A DNA stretch of 64,000 nt from Phyllobacterium sp. YR531. GTDB taxonomy: Bacteria; Pseudomonadota; Alphaproteobacteria; Rhizobiales; Rhizobiaceae. Shown here piece by piece: positions 54,080 through 60,862 of this stretch. The position numbers were made by a program, and so were the translations under genes. The DNA lies in contig NZ_AKIZ01000016.1 of NCBI RefSeq assembly GCF_000282595.1, positions 558,001 to 622,000 of the forward strand, given 5' to 3'. The notes under the pieces are model-generated. The model was not told the DNA's origin, ran no database searches, and saw only the letters and a program-made list of their open reading frames with translations. The stretch's first letter is position 1, and every line of letters begins with the position of its first letter.

Positions 54080-55637
54080 TCGTCACAGCCGACAGGTCGG
54101 CACCCAGTAGACTTGAAAGATAACCCTTGATTTGAATCGTGTATTTCTCGCCTTTCTGGCGGGGCATTACGATTACTTCTGCGACGAGCTCTCGGAATGA
54201 ACCGATGAGCTCACTATCAGGCGCGACATTACCTTGCGAAAGGATAGCCGCTAGATTCTCTATGTTTTCCCGGAAGCGTTCGACGGCCTGCGGATGAAGT
54301 TCAATAACATTAGTTGCCTCACCTGCCGTTGCCAAATCACCGGTGAGTCGCTCTTTCTCTGCCCTAAGTGTTGCCAACAGCGGTTTTGCTTCTTCATCAG
54401 AAATAAGGTCGGCTGCAATCTTTCCGATCAATCTATCCAGCTTCGACTGTGTATCGGCCAGTTTCTGCGAGGTTGTGCTACGGTTCCTGCGTGCATCAGA
54501 CTCAATTCGCCGTCGCTCATCTCGATAGGCTTTGACATACTCTGCGATTATCGTTGGATCTGAGAACTGGAGGCGGAGTGCGTCAATGACGTGTATCTCC
54601 ACCTTCTCTATGTAGTATCGTGCGGAATTGCTGCAGGACCACGACTCTCGATGTGTGCTGCACTGGACACGTGGCCCGCTCCGATCGTGGCCAATCATAA
54701 CCAGCCCGCCACCACAAGCGCCACATTTTAGCAAACCACTCAGGACTCGTTTATTACGTGGCGCATGACTTGCATGTTCTCCGCCAACGGTTTCTTTGCG
54801 CGCCTGCACAGTATCGAAAAGCGCTTGGTCTACTATCCGAAGGTGCGGAACATCCGCTTGCCGAAACTCTGACGAATCGTTGGGACGCGATACTCTCTTG
54901 CCAGTCGCGGGGTCTTTCACCATGCGCACACGATTCCAGACGATGCGGCCAGAATAGAGTGGATTGCGCAAGATACCATTTCCGCGCTTGCCATTGCCGT
55001 TGATGGTAGGTGCAGACCATCGCGTGCCACGAGGCGCCGGAATGCCATCCCGGTTCAACATGCCAGCGATGTCGCGCGGGCTTTGTCCAGCGGCATATGC
55101 CTTAAAAATACGTAGGACGGTTTCGGCCTCCGCAGGAACTATGTTTAATTCGCCAGGCTTGCCCAGTACAGGGCTGTAGCCATAGGCTTTGCCGCCTGCG
55201 TTGCGCCCATCATCAATGACGCCCATCAGGCCCCGCTTTACCTTACGGGCGCCCTCCTCGCGTTGCATCTGGCCAACAATGCCGTGCATGCCGATCTGTA
55301 AAGAATCCTGTTTACCTCCGTTCACGCAATTGATTTCAATGCCGCGAAAACTGAGTCTTTTGTGGATACCGGCCAGGTCCTCCATGTCTCGACTAATGCG
55401 ATCGGGAGCTTCCGATATCAAAACGTCGAAACCGCCCTCTTGAGCAGACTCAATAAGGTCGGCAAGTCCTGGCCTTCCGAACATAGATGCGCCGGAACGG
55501 GCCTTATCCGAATAGCAAGCGACTACGCTGCACCCGATACGCACAGCATACTCCGAGCACAGCGTTATTTGGTCGTCTACTGACTTGTCATTCTGGAGGT
55601 CAGTAGAGAATCGCGCATAGATGGCAGCACGTTTCAA
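54036..55637 (-). CDS. Large serine recombinase (integrase)
   Basis: The 533-residue recombinase integrates and excises the element. The resolvase-type catalytic domain (1-140) has the nucleophile in YARFSTDLQ (Ser near 11) and SEAPDRISRDMEDL near 75. A recombinase domain follows (about 155-290, NPLYSGRIVWNR). Next come a zinc ribbon (LKCGACGGGL near 315 and CSTHRESWSC near 340) and a coiled-coil region to about 440. The start is a TTG at 55637 overlapping the stop of a 45-codon ORF. The last 14 or so residues (MVAKEGFEPPTQGL) are encoded by the antisense of the tRNA-Met 3' half, and the stop lies in the anticodon. Integration therefore defines its C terminus. Confidence 0.92.
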   Translation of the reverse strand: MKRAAIYARFSTDLQNDKSVDDQITLCSEYAVRIGCSVVACYSDKARSGASMFGRPGLADLIESAQEGGFDVLISEAPDRISRDMEDLAGIHKRLSFRGIEINCVNGGKQDSLQIGMHGIVGQMQREEGARKVKRGLMGVIDDGRNAGGKAYGYSPVLGKPGELNIVPAEAETVLRIFKAYAAGQSPRDIAGMLNRDGIPAPRGTRWSAPTINGNGKRGNGILRNPLYSGRIVWNRVRMVKDPATGKRVSRPNDSSEFRQADVPHLRIVDQALFDTVQARKETVGGEHASHAPRNKRVLSGLLKCGACGGGLVMIGHDRSGPRVQCSTHRESWSCSNSARYYIEKVEIHVIDALRLQFSDPTIIAEYVKAYRDERRRIESDARRNRSTTSQKLADTQSKLDRLIGKIAADLISDEEAKPLLATLRAEKERLTGDLATAGEATNVIELHPQAVERFRENIENLAAILSQGNVAPDSELIGSFRELVAEVIVMPRQKGEKYTIQIKGYLSSLLGADLSAVTMVAKEGFEPPTQGL

Positions 55638-55771
55638 TGCGATCGCCTGTTATCGTTTACAGCCTCCGGTATACGTGCATCTAGGCGGGCCTGTCGACGC
55701 GCCATTGCCCGGATCATGCTCAAGAGCGAGTCGGATGGCGTAACTTCATTCTGTGCGGGCTGATGCCTCAT
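55634..55771 (-). CDS. 45-residue basic protein coupled to the recombinase
   Basis: This small ORF has AGGAG eight bases before its ATG. It ends with a TGA inside the TTGA that also starts the recombinase, a four-base overlap. The product is arginine rich (MIRAMARRQARLDARIPEA) with an acidic-polar N terminus. It resembles in size and charge a recombination directionality factor or a translation-coupling peptide, but no homology is recognised. The overlap suggests that the recombinase TTG is used only by ribosomes terminating here. Confidence 0.6.
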   Translation of the reverse strand: MRHQPAQNEVTPSDSLLSMIRAMARRQARLDARIPEAVNDNRRSH

Positions 55772-55981
55772 TCTTAGTTCTCCTCTTATAGACGCGCGGT
55801 ATCATTCCGCTGGCCACGGTTGGTAAGTCGCAGGGCGACGGCTCACCATTGGGTTTCGATGTCGAACTGGTTGCCCTGCTAGCCTAGGCCCATCTTTTTT
55901 GGTGTGCTTATAATTACAAAGTGACTCAGATGGGTGTGTCAACTTTTCTTATTACGGGTGGTAGATATCGAAAATGCAAGT

Positions 55982-56061
55982 TGGAGCCCACGGCACGATT
56001 CGAACGTGCATCTTCCATCCTTTACGGTGTGCGCGGTAGAAACGCGTGCCGCTACGTGGGC
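55982..56061 (-). tRNA. Atypical tRNA-like gene
   Basis: The minus strand has a perfect seven-pair acceptor stem (GCCCACG/CGTGGGC), a discriminator T, encoded CCA and a perfect T arm (GCACG-TTCGAAT-CGTGC). The middle does not fold normally. If GCGG/CCGC is the D stem, its loop lacks GG and the anticodon stem mismatches. If CGCG-TTTCTAC-CGCG is the anticodon arm (TCT, Arg), the D arm is missing and the variable region is 21 bases. The anticodon is therefore unassigned. It begins six bases after the stop of the upstream 92-residue gene. Confidence 0.6.
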
Positions 56062-56067
56062 GATTAT

Positions 56068-56346
56068 TTATGCGGCCGCTCGATCCAAACTGCCGACGAT
56101 ACGAGTGATTTCGCGGGTATGTGCGCTTTCCTGATTGCGTGCAGTGAGGGTTATAATAGCGTCGAGCTTTGCCTGCCGGTCTTCCTTACTGTCTGCATCG
56201 TCCTCAACAATGGAATCCACTACTGACAAGACGGCATCGCGCAGGTTATCCATGGCGTCATCCGGCATGTAAGAGTGGTATTGTGCATCCAGAATCTTCG
56301 TGAGAAGGCCGGACATGTTTTGCAATCTGGTCGGATGGGTTATCAT
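56068..56346 (-). CDS. Small acidic phage-type protein
   Basis: The 92-residue product is acidic and helical (MPDDAMDNLRDAVLSVVDSI, VEDDADSKEDRQAKLDAI) with no signal peptide. AAGGAG lies ten bases before the ATG at 56346. It is divergent from the 182-residue gene across a short AT-rich operator-like region. No family is recognised; being the first minus-strand gene next to a repeat-bearing control region, it could be regulatory. Confidence 0.6.
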   Translation of the reverse strand: MITHPTRLQNMSGLLTKILDAQYHSYMPDDAMDNLRDAVLSVVDSIVEDDADSKEDRQAKLDAIITLTARNQESAHTREITRIVGSLDRAAA

Positions 56347-56384
56347 TTAGGTGTGCTCCTTCGTTGGCTTATATTTTCTATATA

Positions 56385-56434
56385 ACGTAAAATAGAACAT
56401 ATGCAATATTTATTTTGCATAATACGTAAAATAG
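56385..56434. promoter_or_regulatory. Divergent control region with repeats
   Basis: ACGTAAAATAG occurs twice (56385 and 56424), 39 bases apart in the same orientation. Between them lies an inverted repeat ATGCAA-N8-TTGCAT (56401-56420). The region is far richer in AT than the core genome and separates two divergent genes, as expected for an element repressor or early promoter region. Confidence 0.6.
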
Positions 56435-56474
56435 ACATATTGAGCACTTTTCGACACCACACGAGGAGAACCAC

Positions 56475-57023
56475 ATGGCCACACCTAAAGAATTGGTAAG
56501 CAAAGTTTCTGAAGCAACGGGGATTCCCGAAAACACAGTTGTCCAGCACGATCGGAACTTAATGGCTACCGGATTGCGAACAGAAGGACAGCGCGGCAGA
56601 GGAAAGTCGTCCGTCACATACCAAGATGCGGCAAACCTGCTCATCGCCGTTACTGCTTCCCGCAACGTCAAAGACAGCGCACTGGTCGTTAATGCCTATG
56701 CGCCCTTAAAGCTAGATGGCGATTACATGTGGGAGGAAGACAAGCGTGGAGGAACGTTTGGTGATGCAATTGCAGCAATGCTAGAAGCGTCACCGGATTA
56801 TGTTTATGATCGTGAATTTTATATCAACGTCCTCATGTATGGCCCAAAGCCGAGCGCAAAGATTGAGATAAGTATAGGCGATACGGAAAGACACTATAAT
56901 TTTCCTGCGGCGAAAACCCCTCCCCATCCCTATAAATGGGAGGGTGACTTTGAATTCACTGCGAAGTTCACACACACTTCAATCGGCATGATAGGTGATC
57001 TTCTGAAGGACTTGCGTAGGTGA
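56475..57023 (+). CDS. Phage-type protein with a possible N-terminal winged helix
   Basis: The 182-residue protein begins TPKELVSKVSEATGIPENTV and continues VVQHDRNLMATGLRTEGQRG. This looks like a DNA-binding helix-turn-helix with a basic wing (about residues 1-50). The rest is mixed alpha/beta and unrecognised. GAGGAG before the ATG at 56475 is strong. It is divergent from the 92-residue gene across the repeats at 56385-56434, so it may bind them. Confidence 0.65.
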   Translation: MATPKELVSKVSEATGIPENTVVQHDRNLMATGLRTEGQRGRGKSSVTYQDAANLLIAVTASRNVKDSALVVNAYAPLKLDGDYMWEEDKRGGTFGDAIAAMLEASPDYVYDREFYINVLMYGPKPSAKIEISIGDTERHYNFPAAKTPPHPYKWEGDFEFTAKFTHTSIGMIGDLLKDLRR

Positions 57024-57080
57024 TTGTTGTTGTCGACCACCAGACTCTCAGATGGTCGCGACAGCAATTAACCTTCTGAT

Positions 57081-57425
57081 CTATCTGATTTCAAATGACC
57101 TGCATTGATAGAAGGATTCAGAATCAGATGACTGGTTTATTTGCGTAAAGGTCTTTGTGTCGTAGTCGAAAATGTGTTTCTTCTTCGATTGATATGCATC
57201 GCAGAGGAATAAGCTAGCAGTTCGATTGCAGGTGCGAAATGTAAAACTAAATCCATCTTGGTTTACGTAGGTTATATCAGTGTTAGAGACAGCAAGGATA
57301 AACGGGGTTCCACTCTTACCGTGACCGTCATAGGGATACCCACCAGTATAAATGCATCTGTAGACCTCAGCGGACGCCGGATTTGCAAACATCAGGGCGG
57401 CAATTGTAAAAATAGTTAACCGCAT
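57081..57425 (-). CDS. Small secreted protein
   Basis: The 114-residue product has a signal peptide (MRLTIFTIAALMFANPASA, cleavage near residue 19) and a mature part with four cysteines (YRCIY, RTCNRT, FLCDAY, YQCRS), likely forming two disulphides in the periplasm. It is unrecognised. AGGGA six bases before the ATG at 57425 decides the start. It is a typical lysogeny cargo gene, on the opposite strand to its neighbours. Confidence 0.65.
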   Translation of the reverse strand: MRLTIFTIAALMFANPASAEVYRCIYTGGYPYDGHGKSGTPFILAVSNTDITYVNQDGFSFTFRTCNRTASLFLCDAYQSKKKHIFDYDTKTFTQINQSSDSESFYQCRSFEIR

Positions 57426-57482
57426 CACAGTTCCCTCATATGAATATGCTGGTTATTCAGTTTTTACTCAAACAAACTCCCG

Positions 57483-57503
57483 CTACAATTGCAATTGCGT
57501 TCC
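57483..57503 (+). promoter_or_regulatory. Repeated promoter-like element, copy 1
   Basis: A 21-base sequence starting CTACAATTGCAATTGCG lies 62 bases before the ATG of the 54-residue membrane protein. It contains TACAAT and the 12-base perfect palindrome CAATTGCAATTG. A second copy with one mismatch is at 60032-60052. Confidence 0.6.
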
Positions 57504-57544
57504 TCCCAATGCCGTGCAAGCTTGCTTGAACAACGGGAGGGGAT

Positions 57545-57709
57545 ATGAAACAATTTATATACGTGCTGGGCATCCTGCAGATCGTGGCGGCCATATTTGT
57601 GGCTATTGGCTCCAAATCTGCGATTCACGAGATATTAGCGACAACGGCTTTCGGCTTTGGAGTTCTTTCGCTCGGTTTTGGTGCCGTCCTGGGTAGATTA
57701 GAGAGATAG
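57545..57709 (+). CDS. 54-residue two-helix membrane protein
   Basis: The product is almost entirely hydrophobic, with two helices (FIYVLGILQIVAAIFVAIGS and TTAFGFGVLSLGFGAVLG) joined by a short polar turn (KSAIHEILA) and a basic end RLER. GGGAGGG precedes the ATG at 57545. It shares its upstream promoter-like element with the gene at 60091. Small membrane proteins in this position of prophages often act in superinfection exclusion or as holin-like proteins; that is only a possibility here. Confidence 0.6.
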   Translation: MKQFIYVLGILQIVAAIFVAIGSKSAIHEILATTAFGFGVLSLGFGAVLGRLER

Positions 57710-57719
57710 CCCGGCGACT

Positions 57720-57752
57720 AGCCAGACCTCACTCCCGAAGCGCTATCTGGCT
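57720..57752 (+). terminator. Hairpin after the 54-residue gene
   Basis: AGCCAGA and TCTGGCT pair perfectly around a 19-base loop, ten bases past the stop. No T run follows, so termination is uncertain. Confidence 0.35.
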
Positions 57753-57831
57753 GGTGAATCGCAGTTGCGGTGTGAGGGTTTGGATGTGAAAAAACAAGAA
57801 GATTAATCAGTGGTTTGTGAAGGGGAAGGTG

Positions 57832-58341
57832 ATGACAATTCATTCCAATTTTGTGGTGAAAAGAGAAGCTGAGATTAAGACTGGTGAGCTAATCAAATAT
57901 CAAACCGCCAGAGGATGGGGTTTGGGATTTGTGCTATCAAATGCGGAGGGGCGATTGAGTGTGGCAGCACTTCGAGAGACCGGACAGTCCTCGTTGCCGA
58001 TCCACTCCACATTTTTTACGTCAGACACAATCCTAAGCTTCGGTACCGACTATGTTATTGAGCTCCTAGATTCGGACGAGACATGGCCAGGAAACTATGC
58101 GGCTCATGCAGATGGCACGATCACGCTAGGCCATAACGGCAAGATATTGCAGCTATCGGACGGACGCGGTGTAGGTAGACCAAACTGGCTCGATTTGGAA
58201 ACCATGAAGTTCTCGTCTAAGGCAGACAGTGAAGGATCCCCTGTTGTCAAATGGCGAATTTGGGCCAACGAGCAAGATTACAACAGCTTAAAATCTACTC
58301 CTATATTTGAGTTTGGCACAAAAGTTGAATCACCTAGTTGA
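57832..58341 (+). CDS. Unrecognised cargo protein
   Basis: The 169-residue protein is soluble and strand rich (RGWGLGFVLSNAEGRLSVAA, FGTDYVIELLDSDETW, HADGTITLGHNGKILQLSDG) without motifs I know. The ATG at 57832 follows GGGGAAGG by three to five bases. It is followed by two more plus-strand genes (56-base gap, then overlap), which may form an operon with it. Confidence 0.6.
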   Translation: MTIHSNFVVKREAEIKTGELIKYQTARGWGLGFVLSNAEGRLSVAALRETGQSSLPIHSTFFTSDTILSFGTDYVIELLDSDETWPGNYAAHADGTITLGHNGKILQLSDGRGVGRPNWLDLETMKFSSKADSEGSPVVKWRIWANEQDYNSLKSTPIFEFGTKVESPS

Positions 58342-58396
58342 AGGTTGCCGGTATCTGTCCCATTTATCTTTCATAGTTAAAACAGGAGGCGGAACA

Positions 58397-58609
58397 ATGA
58401 GTGATGAAAAGAGTAACAAACCCACAACTACACGAGTGTTTATTGGTGACTCACTATCGGCGAAATCGCTCGAGGGCAAGCTCACCAGGCCCGGCCAGTA
58501 TATTGAGAAGGGGCAGTCCTTCGCCGCGCTGGCGCCCAAACTCACCGCTCCTGAACCAGCACCGCAGCCAACGGTCCAACCTACAGCCTCGGCTAACAGC
58601 AAGAAATGA
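58397..58609 (+). CDS. Small proline-rich cargo protein
   Basis: The 70-residue product has a polar N terminus, a central RVFIGDSLSAKSLEGKL segment and a Pro/Ala/Thr-rich tail (TAPEPAPQPTVQPTASANSK) that is probably unfolded. GAGGCGG before the ATG at 58397 is a good ribosome-binding site. The stop overlaps the next start by ATGA, implying joint translation with a membrane-anchored partner. Confidence 0.6.
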   Translation: MSDEKSNKPTTTRVFIGDSLSAKSLEGKLTRPGQYIEKGQSFAALAPKLTAPEPAPQPTVQPTASANSKK

Positions 58610-59130
58610 TTGAATGGCTGGATAGCAAAAACATCGAAGCTATCGCCGCGTGTGTGACCATTGTTGGATTTTTTGTTATCGGCTATCAAATAAGACTATC
58701 AAGAATTGCCAGTGCCCATGCCGCTCTTGCATCTCAGAGTGTTGAATTAAGAGATTGCATGGAGCGTCTTGGAGATCATCAAAGAAACAATGACGCTGTA
58801 AAGTGGAATGACGACGTAATCCATTTGGTCAATCTCCTGGAGCTGACCTGTGCGGTAATTTACGATGGAATGGCGAAAGGTGCTGCTGGCGAATTTTTAA
58901 TGGATTCGGTGGTCGACGTGACGGAGATAATGGAACGAAATCCCGACGTTTTGGAAGTCATACGCGAAGCCACTGAAAACGCGCACGTTTATGCTTATCT
59001 TTATCGTTTCGTTCTTCGACATAAGTTCGAACTCAAGAATTTGCGAGTAGCGCTATCTTATGTGAATGATAAACCGCCAGTTCGAATGGGCGCCAGTCAA
59101 AGGCCTTGGCTGTCACCGCAGAAGTATTAG
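58606..59130 (+). CDS. Membrane-anchored helical cargo protein
   Basis: The 174-residue protein has one N-terminal membrane helix (about residues 12-30, AIAACVTIVGFFVIGYQI) and a helical cytoplasmic body with several acidic stretches. It is coupled to the 70-residue gene by ATGA. The pair may function together at the inner membrane, for example in excluding other phages, but no homologue is recognised. It converges on the Doc-like gene with a four-base stop overlap. Confidence 0.62.
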   Translation: MIEWLDSKNIEAIAACVTIVGFFVIGYQIRLSRIASAHAALASQSVELRDCMERLGDHQRNNDAVKWNDDVIHLVNLLELTCAVIYDGMAKGAAGEFLMDSVVDVTEIMERNPDVLEVIREATENAHVYAYLYRFVLRHKFELKNLRVALSYVNDKPPVRMGASQRPWLSPQKY

Positions 59131-59528
59131 TCTTCAACAGGTACGACAAATTCAACGAATTTGGCTTGAAACCAATCATATGGCTTCTGTCCTTCAACAA
59201 CTTGTTTGAAATGAGTAGCAAATTCTACAGTATCTGGGCCCACGTAGTTGAAACCGTTGTCGCTTAGAAACGCTAGTCCCGATGTGAATCCGGTCCGTTT
59301 GTTTCCCTGCTCAAAGGCGTGCGCCTCCGCGATAGCGAACATTAGGGTCACGCTAAGTGTGACTACGTTGTATTCATCATTGTAATGGTAAATGTTCTGA
59401 GGACGCATCAATGCGCCTTCAAGCTTAGCCTGAGACAGGAGAGCGTGATACTCTCCTGAATCAGCGACGTGAGCTTCGTTGATTTCTAATACCGCCTCTA
59501 AAGGCAGCCACCTAGGTTCATTTGGCAA
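59127..59528 (-). CDS. doc: Doc-type Fic-fold toxin
   Basis: The 133-residue protein has the Doc hallmark AHAFEQGNKRTGFTS near residue 69, matching HxFxxGNKR. That motif supplies the catalytic His and the phosphate-binding loop. Doc toxins phosphorylate and block EF-Tu. An N-terminal helix with LEINEAHV and the region LEGALMRPQNIYHY are also typical. The start is a TTG at 59528, overlapping the stop of a 56-codon ORF by 11 bases; no ATG is better placed. The upstream ORF is the expected antitoxin. Convergent overlap with the cargo gene marks the 3' end. Confidence 0.88.
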   Translation of the reverse strand: MPNEPRWLPLEAVLEINEAHVADSGEYHALLSQAKLEGALMRPQNIYHYNDEYNVVTLSVTLMFAIAEAHAFEQGNKRTGFTSGLAFLSDNGFNYVGPDTVEFATHFKQVVEGQKPYDWFQAKFVEFVVPVED

Positions 59529-59688
59529 GTTCTGCGATCACCTTAGGAAATCGCTTAATCACGTCCTTAGTGAAGGCAGCATAATCCGTCTTCTTGCTTG
59601 TTGGACGTGCTTGGAACCTGGTATCATTACCTGTCGCTTCACGTGTAGCATTAGCTGTGCGAGTGAACGCAGTTGTGCTATAAACCAT
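59518..59688 (-). CDS. Putative antitoxin of the Doc-like toxin
   Basis: This 56-residue ORF sits where Phd would be, with GGGAGAG before its ATG at 59688 and an 11-base overlap with doc. Its sequence (TTAFTRTANATREATGNDTR, then DYAAFTKDVIKRFPKVIAEL) does not show the Phd/YefM fold. The C-terminal helix could wrap the toxin. Inverted and direct repeats upstream suggest it also regulates the operon. If it neutralises Doc it is an antitoxin of unfamiliar type; if not, Doc may be paired with something else. Confidence 0.65.
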   Translation of the reverse strand: MVYSTTAFTRTANATREATGNDTRFQARPTSKKTDYAAFTKDVIKRFPKVIAELAK

Positions 59689-59754
59689 CACGCTCTCCCT
59701 TCATGCTAGATGTTAATGTGCGCGTGTGTGTCATACACATGGCATGCATAACTT

Positions 59755-59781
59755 AATTATTCAACACCTAGTTGAACAATT
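59755..59781. promoter_or_regulatory. Inverted-repeat operator upstream of the toxin-antitoxin pair
   Basis: AATTATTCAAC and GTTGAACAATT form an 11-bp inverted repeat with one mismatch and a five-base centre, 66 bases before the antitoxin ATG. A smaller palindrome TGTGT-CAT-ACACA lies closer, near 59728. Confidence 0.65.
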
Positions 59782-59788
59782 AGTTGCG

Positions 59789-59829
59789 ATGATATTCCTG
59801 ATGGTCGCGTAATGACATTCCTGATGGTC
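59789..59829. repeat. Tandem 18-base direct repeats
   Basis: ATGATATTCCTGATGGTC (59789) recurs at 59812 with one change (T to C), a 23-base period that is about two helical turns. The second copy is also flanked by AATGAC/GTCATT inverted arms. It is a likely protein-binding array for the toxin-antitoxin operon. Confidence 0.62.
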
Positions 59830-60031
59830 ATTGCGTCGGTGTGCTAATGTAATGTCTTCTCATGCTTCCACCACGCTGCCACTTCAGTTCATGTAGAACA
59901 TACTACGGGGTCTAACAAGTGCACCTTCACCATCCCTTAACCAACTGCGCGCACCCTGCCTGTGCCTGACCTATTGTCAGCAATAATGGCCCGGTGCGTT
60001 TTGTTCTGAGTAGTTTGCAGGCGGGCTCATA
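59830..60031. other. Gap without visible genes
   Basis: No ORF with a ribosome-binding site is seen on either strand. The region may hold the promoter of the minus-strand toxin-antitoxin operon. Confidence 0.4.
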
Positions 60032-60052
60032 CTATAATTGCAATTGCGTTCC
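60032..60052 (+). promoter_or_regulatory. Repeated promoter-like element, copy 2
   Basis: The second copy of the 21-base element differs at one base and here contains a perfect TATAAT followed by AATTGCAATT. It lies 59 bases before the ATG at 60091, nearly the same distance as copy 1 from its gene. Confidence 0.6.
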
Positions 60053-60090
60053 CTCGTCGCTTGGCGAGCGTCGAGCAGAGGGACGGCACC

Positions 60091-60339
60091 ATGGACCCGA
60101 TAACAGGCCACCAGATAGCTGCAGCACGGGTAGTTCTAGATTTGGGCCAAATCGATCTAGCTAACCTCGCAAAAATAGAAGTACTTTCTCTTATCGAAAT
60201 TGAATCCTATTCAGGGGTTATTTTTGGTCCAGAAGCAGATGTGTCTGCCCTTGTTGCCGCTTTAGAAGAGAAGGGCATTGTTTTTGGGATTTCCAACGGC
60301 ATTGGACAGGGAATATGGTTCGAGGGCGAATACTGGTAA
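60091..60339 (+). CDS. Small XRE-like protein with an eroded helix-turn-helix
   Basis: The 82-residue protein follows the layout of short rhizobial XRE regulators: ITGHQIAAARVVLDLGQIDL, then a Glu-rich segment (LIEIESYSG) and a C-terminal LVAALEEKGIVFGISNG. The recognition helix is altered (LAKIEVLSLIEIE), so DNA binding is doubtful. GAGGGA precedes the ATG at 60091; the frame is open from 60061. It may recognise the palindromic element upstream of itself and of the 54-residue gene. Confidence 0.62.
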   Translation: MDPITGHQIAAARVVLDLGQIDLANLAKIEVLSLIEIESYSGVIFGPEADVSALVAALEEKGIVFGISNGIGQGIWFEGEYW

Positions 60340-60450
60340 TGTGACCAATTGATTTGATCCAATTGCTGCACTGTGCCGTACTGCTTTGTTGTTGATTTGA
60401 ATTATCTGTCGAATCTATCTGGCAGAAATGTCAAGTAAAGCGAGACCGAC

Positions 60451-60579
60451 ATGCCGCTCTCGAACGATAACGACAATGACACCGACTATGATCCGTACAT
60501 GACACGGATATGGCCGTATGTAATCGTGTTCATCATAATTGCGGGAACATCACTCTACTTTGGTTGGTACTATGGGTAG
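60451..60579 (+). CDS. 42-residue membrane protein
   Basis: The product has an acidic N terminus (NDNDNDTDYD) and one membrane helix (VIVFIIIAGTSLYFGW) ending YYG. The ribosome-binding site is weak, so expression is less certain. It lies 111 bases after the XRE-like gene. Confidence 0.42.
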   Translation: MPLSNDNDNDTDYDPYMTRIWPYVIVFIIIAGTSLYFGWYYG

Positions 60580-60650
60580 GGTGCGCACCGGGACCATTGA
60601 TCCAACCACACCACCGCTGCGTATCGCTCTCTGCTGATCCCCGTCAGCAC

Positions 60651-60690
60651 GAGGCCTGATGCTACACCCTAAGCAGTAGTGTCAGGCCTC
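60651..60690. terminator. Long hairpin between convergent genes
   Basis: GAGGCCTGA and TCAGGCCTC pair perfectly, then CTAC/GTAG after a two-base mismatch. It sits between the plus-strand cargo and the minus-strand tail module and may end both transcripts, although no T run follows. Confidence 0.5.
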
Positions 60691-60699
60691 ACCATCCAA

Positions 60700-60849
60700 C
60701 TAGAACCAACTCCCTATTGCGAAATGAATAACCTGCACATTAAGCGACGAACCGGGCCCGGTATCACCAAGCCACGGGCGGAATGTATTGCCGCTTGTGA
60801 CTTCCAAAGTTGCCGAAAATCGAGCGGGTGCGTCGTGATGAATTTTCAT
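60700..60849 (-). CDS. 49-residue ORF after the tape measure gene
   Basis: AAGGA seven bases before the ATG and a 13-base gap to the tape-measure stop argue for translation. The product (MKIHHDAPARFSATLEVTSG onward, ending HFAIGSWF) is beta-rich in character and could be a small tail protein or the truncated start of a larger tail gene normally found here. Confidence 0.5.
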   Translation of the reverse strand: MKIHHDAPARFSATLEVTSGNTFRPWLGDTGPGSSLNVQVIHFAIGSWF

Positions 60850-60862
60850 AGGTTTCCTTGCT

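Noticed and set aside
55982-56061. tRNA-Pyl or tRNA-Sec for the atypical tRNA.
   Set aside because: CTA occurs within the TTTCTAC loop, but the acceptor, variable loop and stem lengths fit neither, and no partner enzymes are in view.
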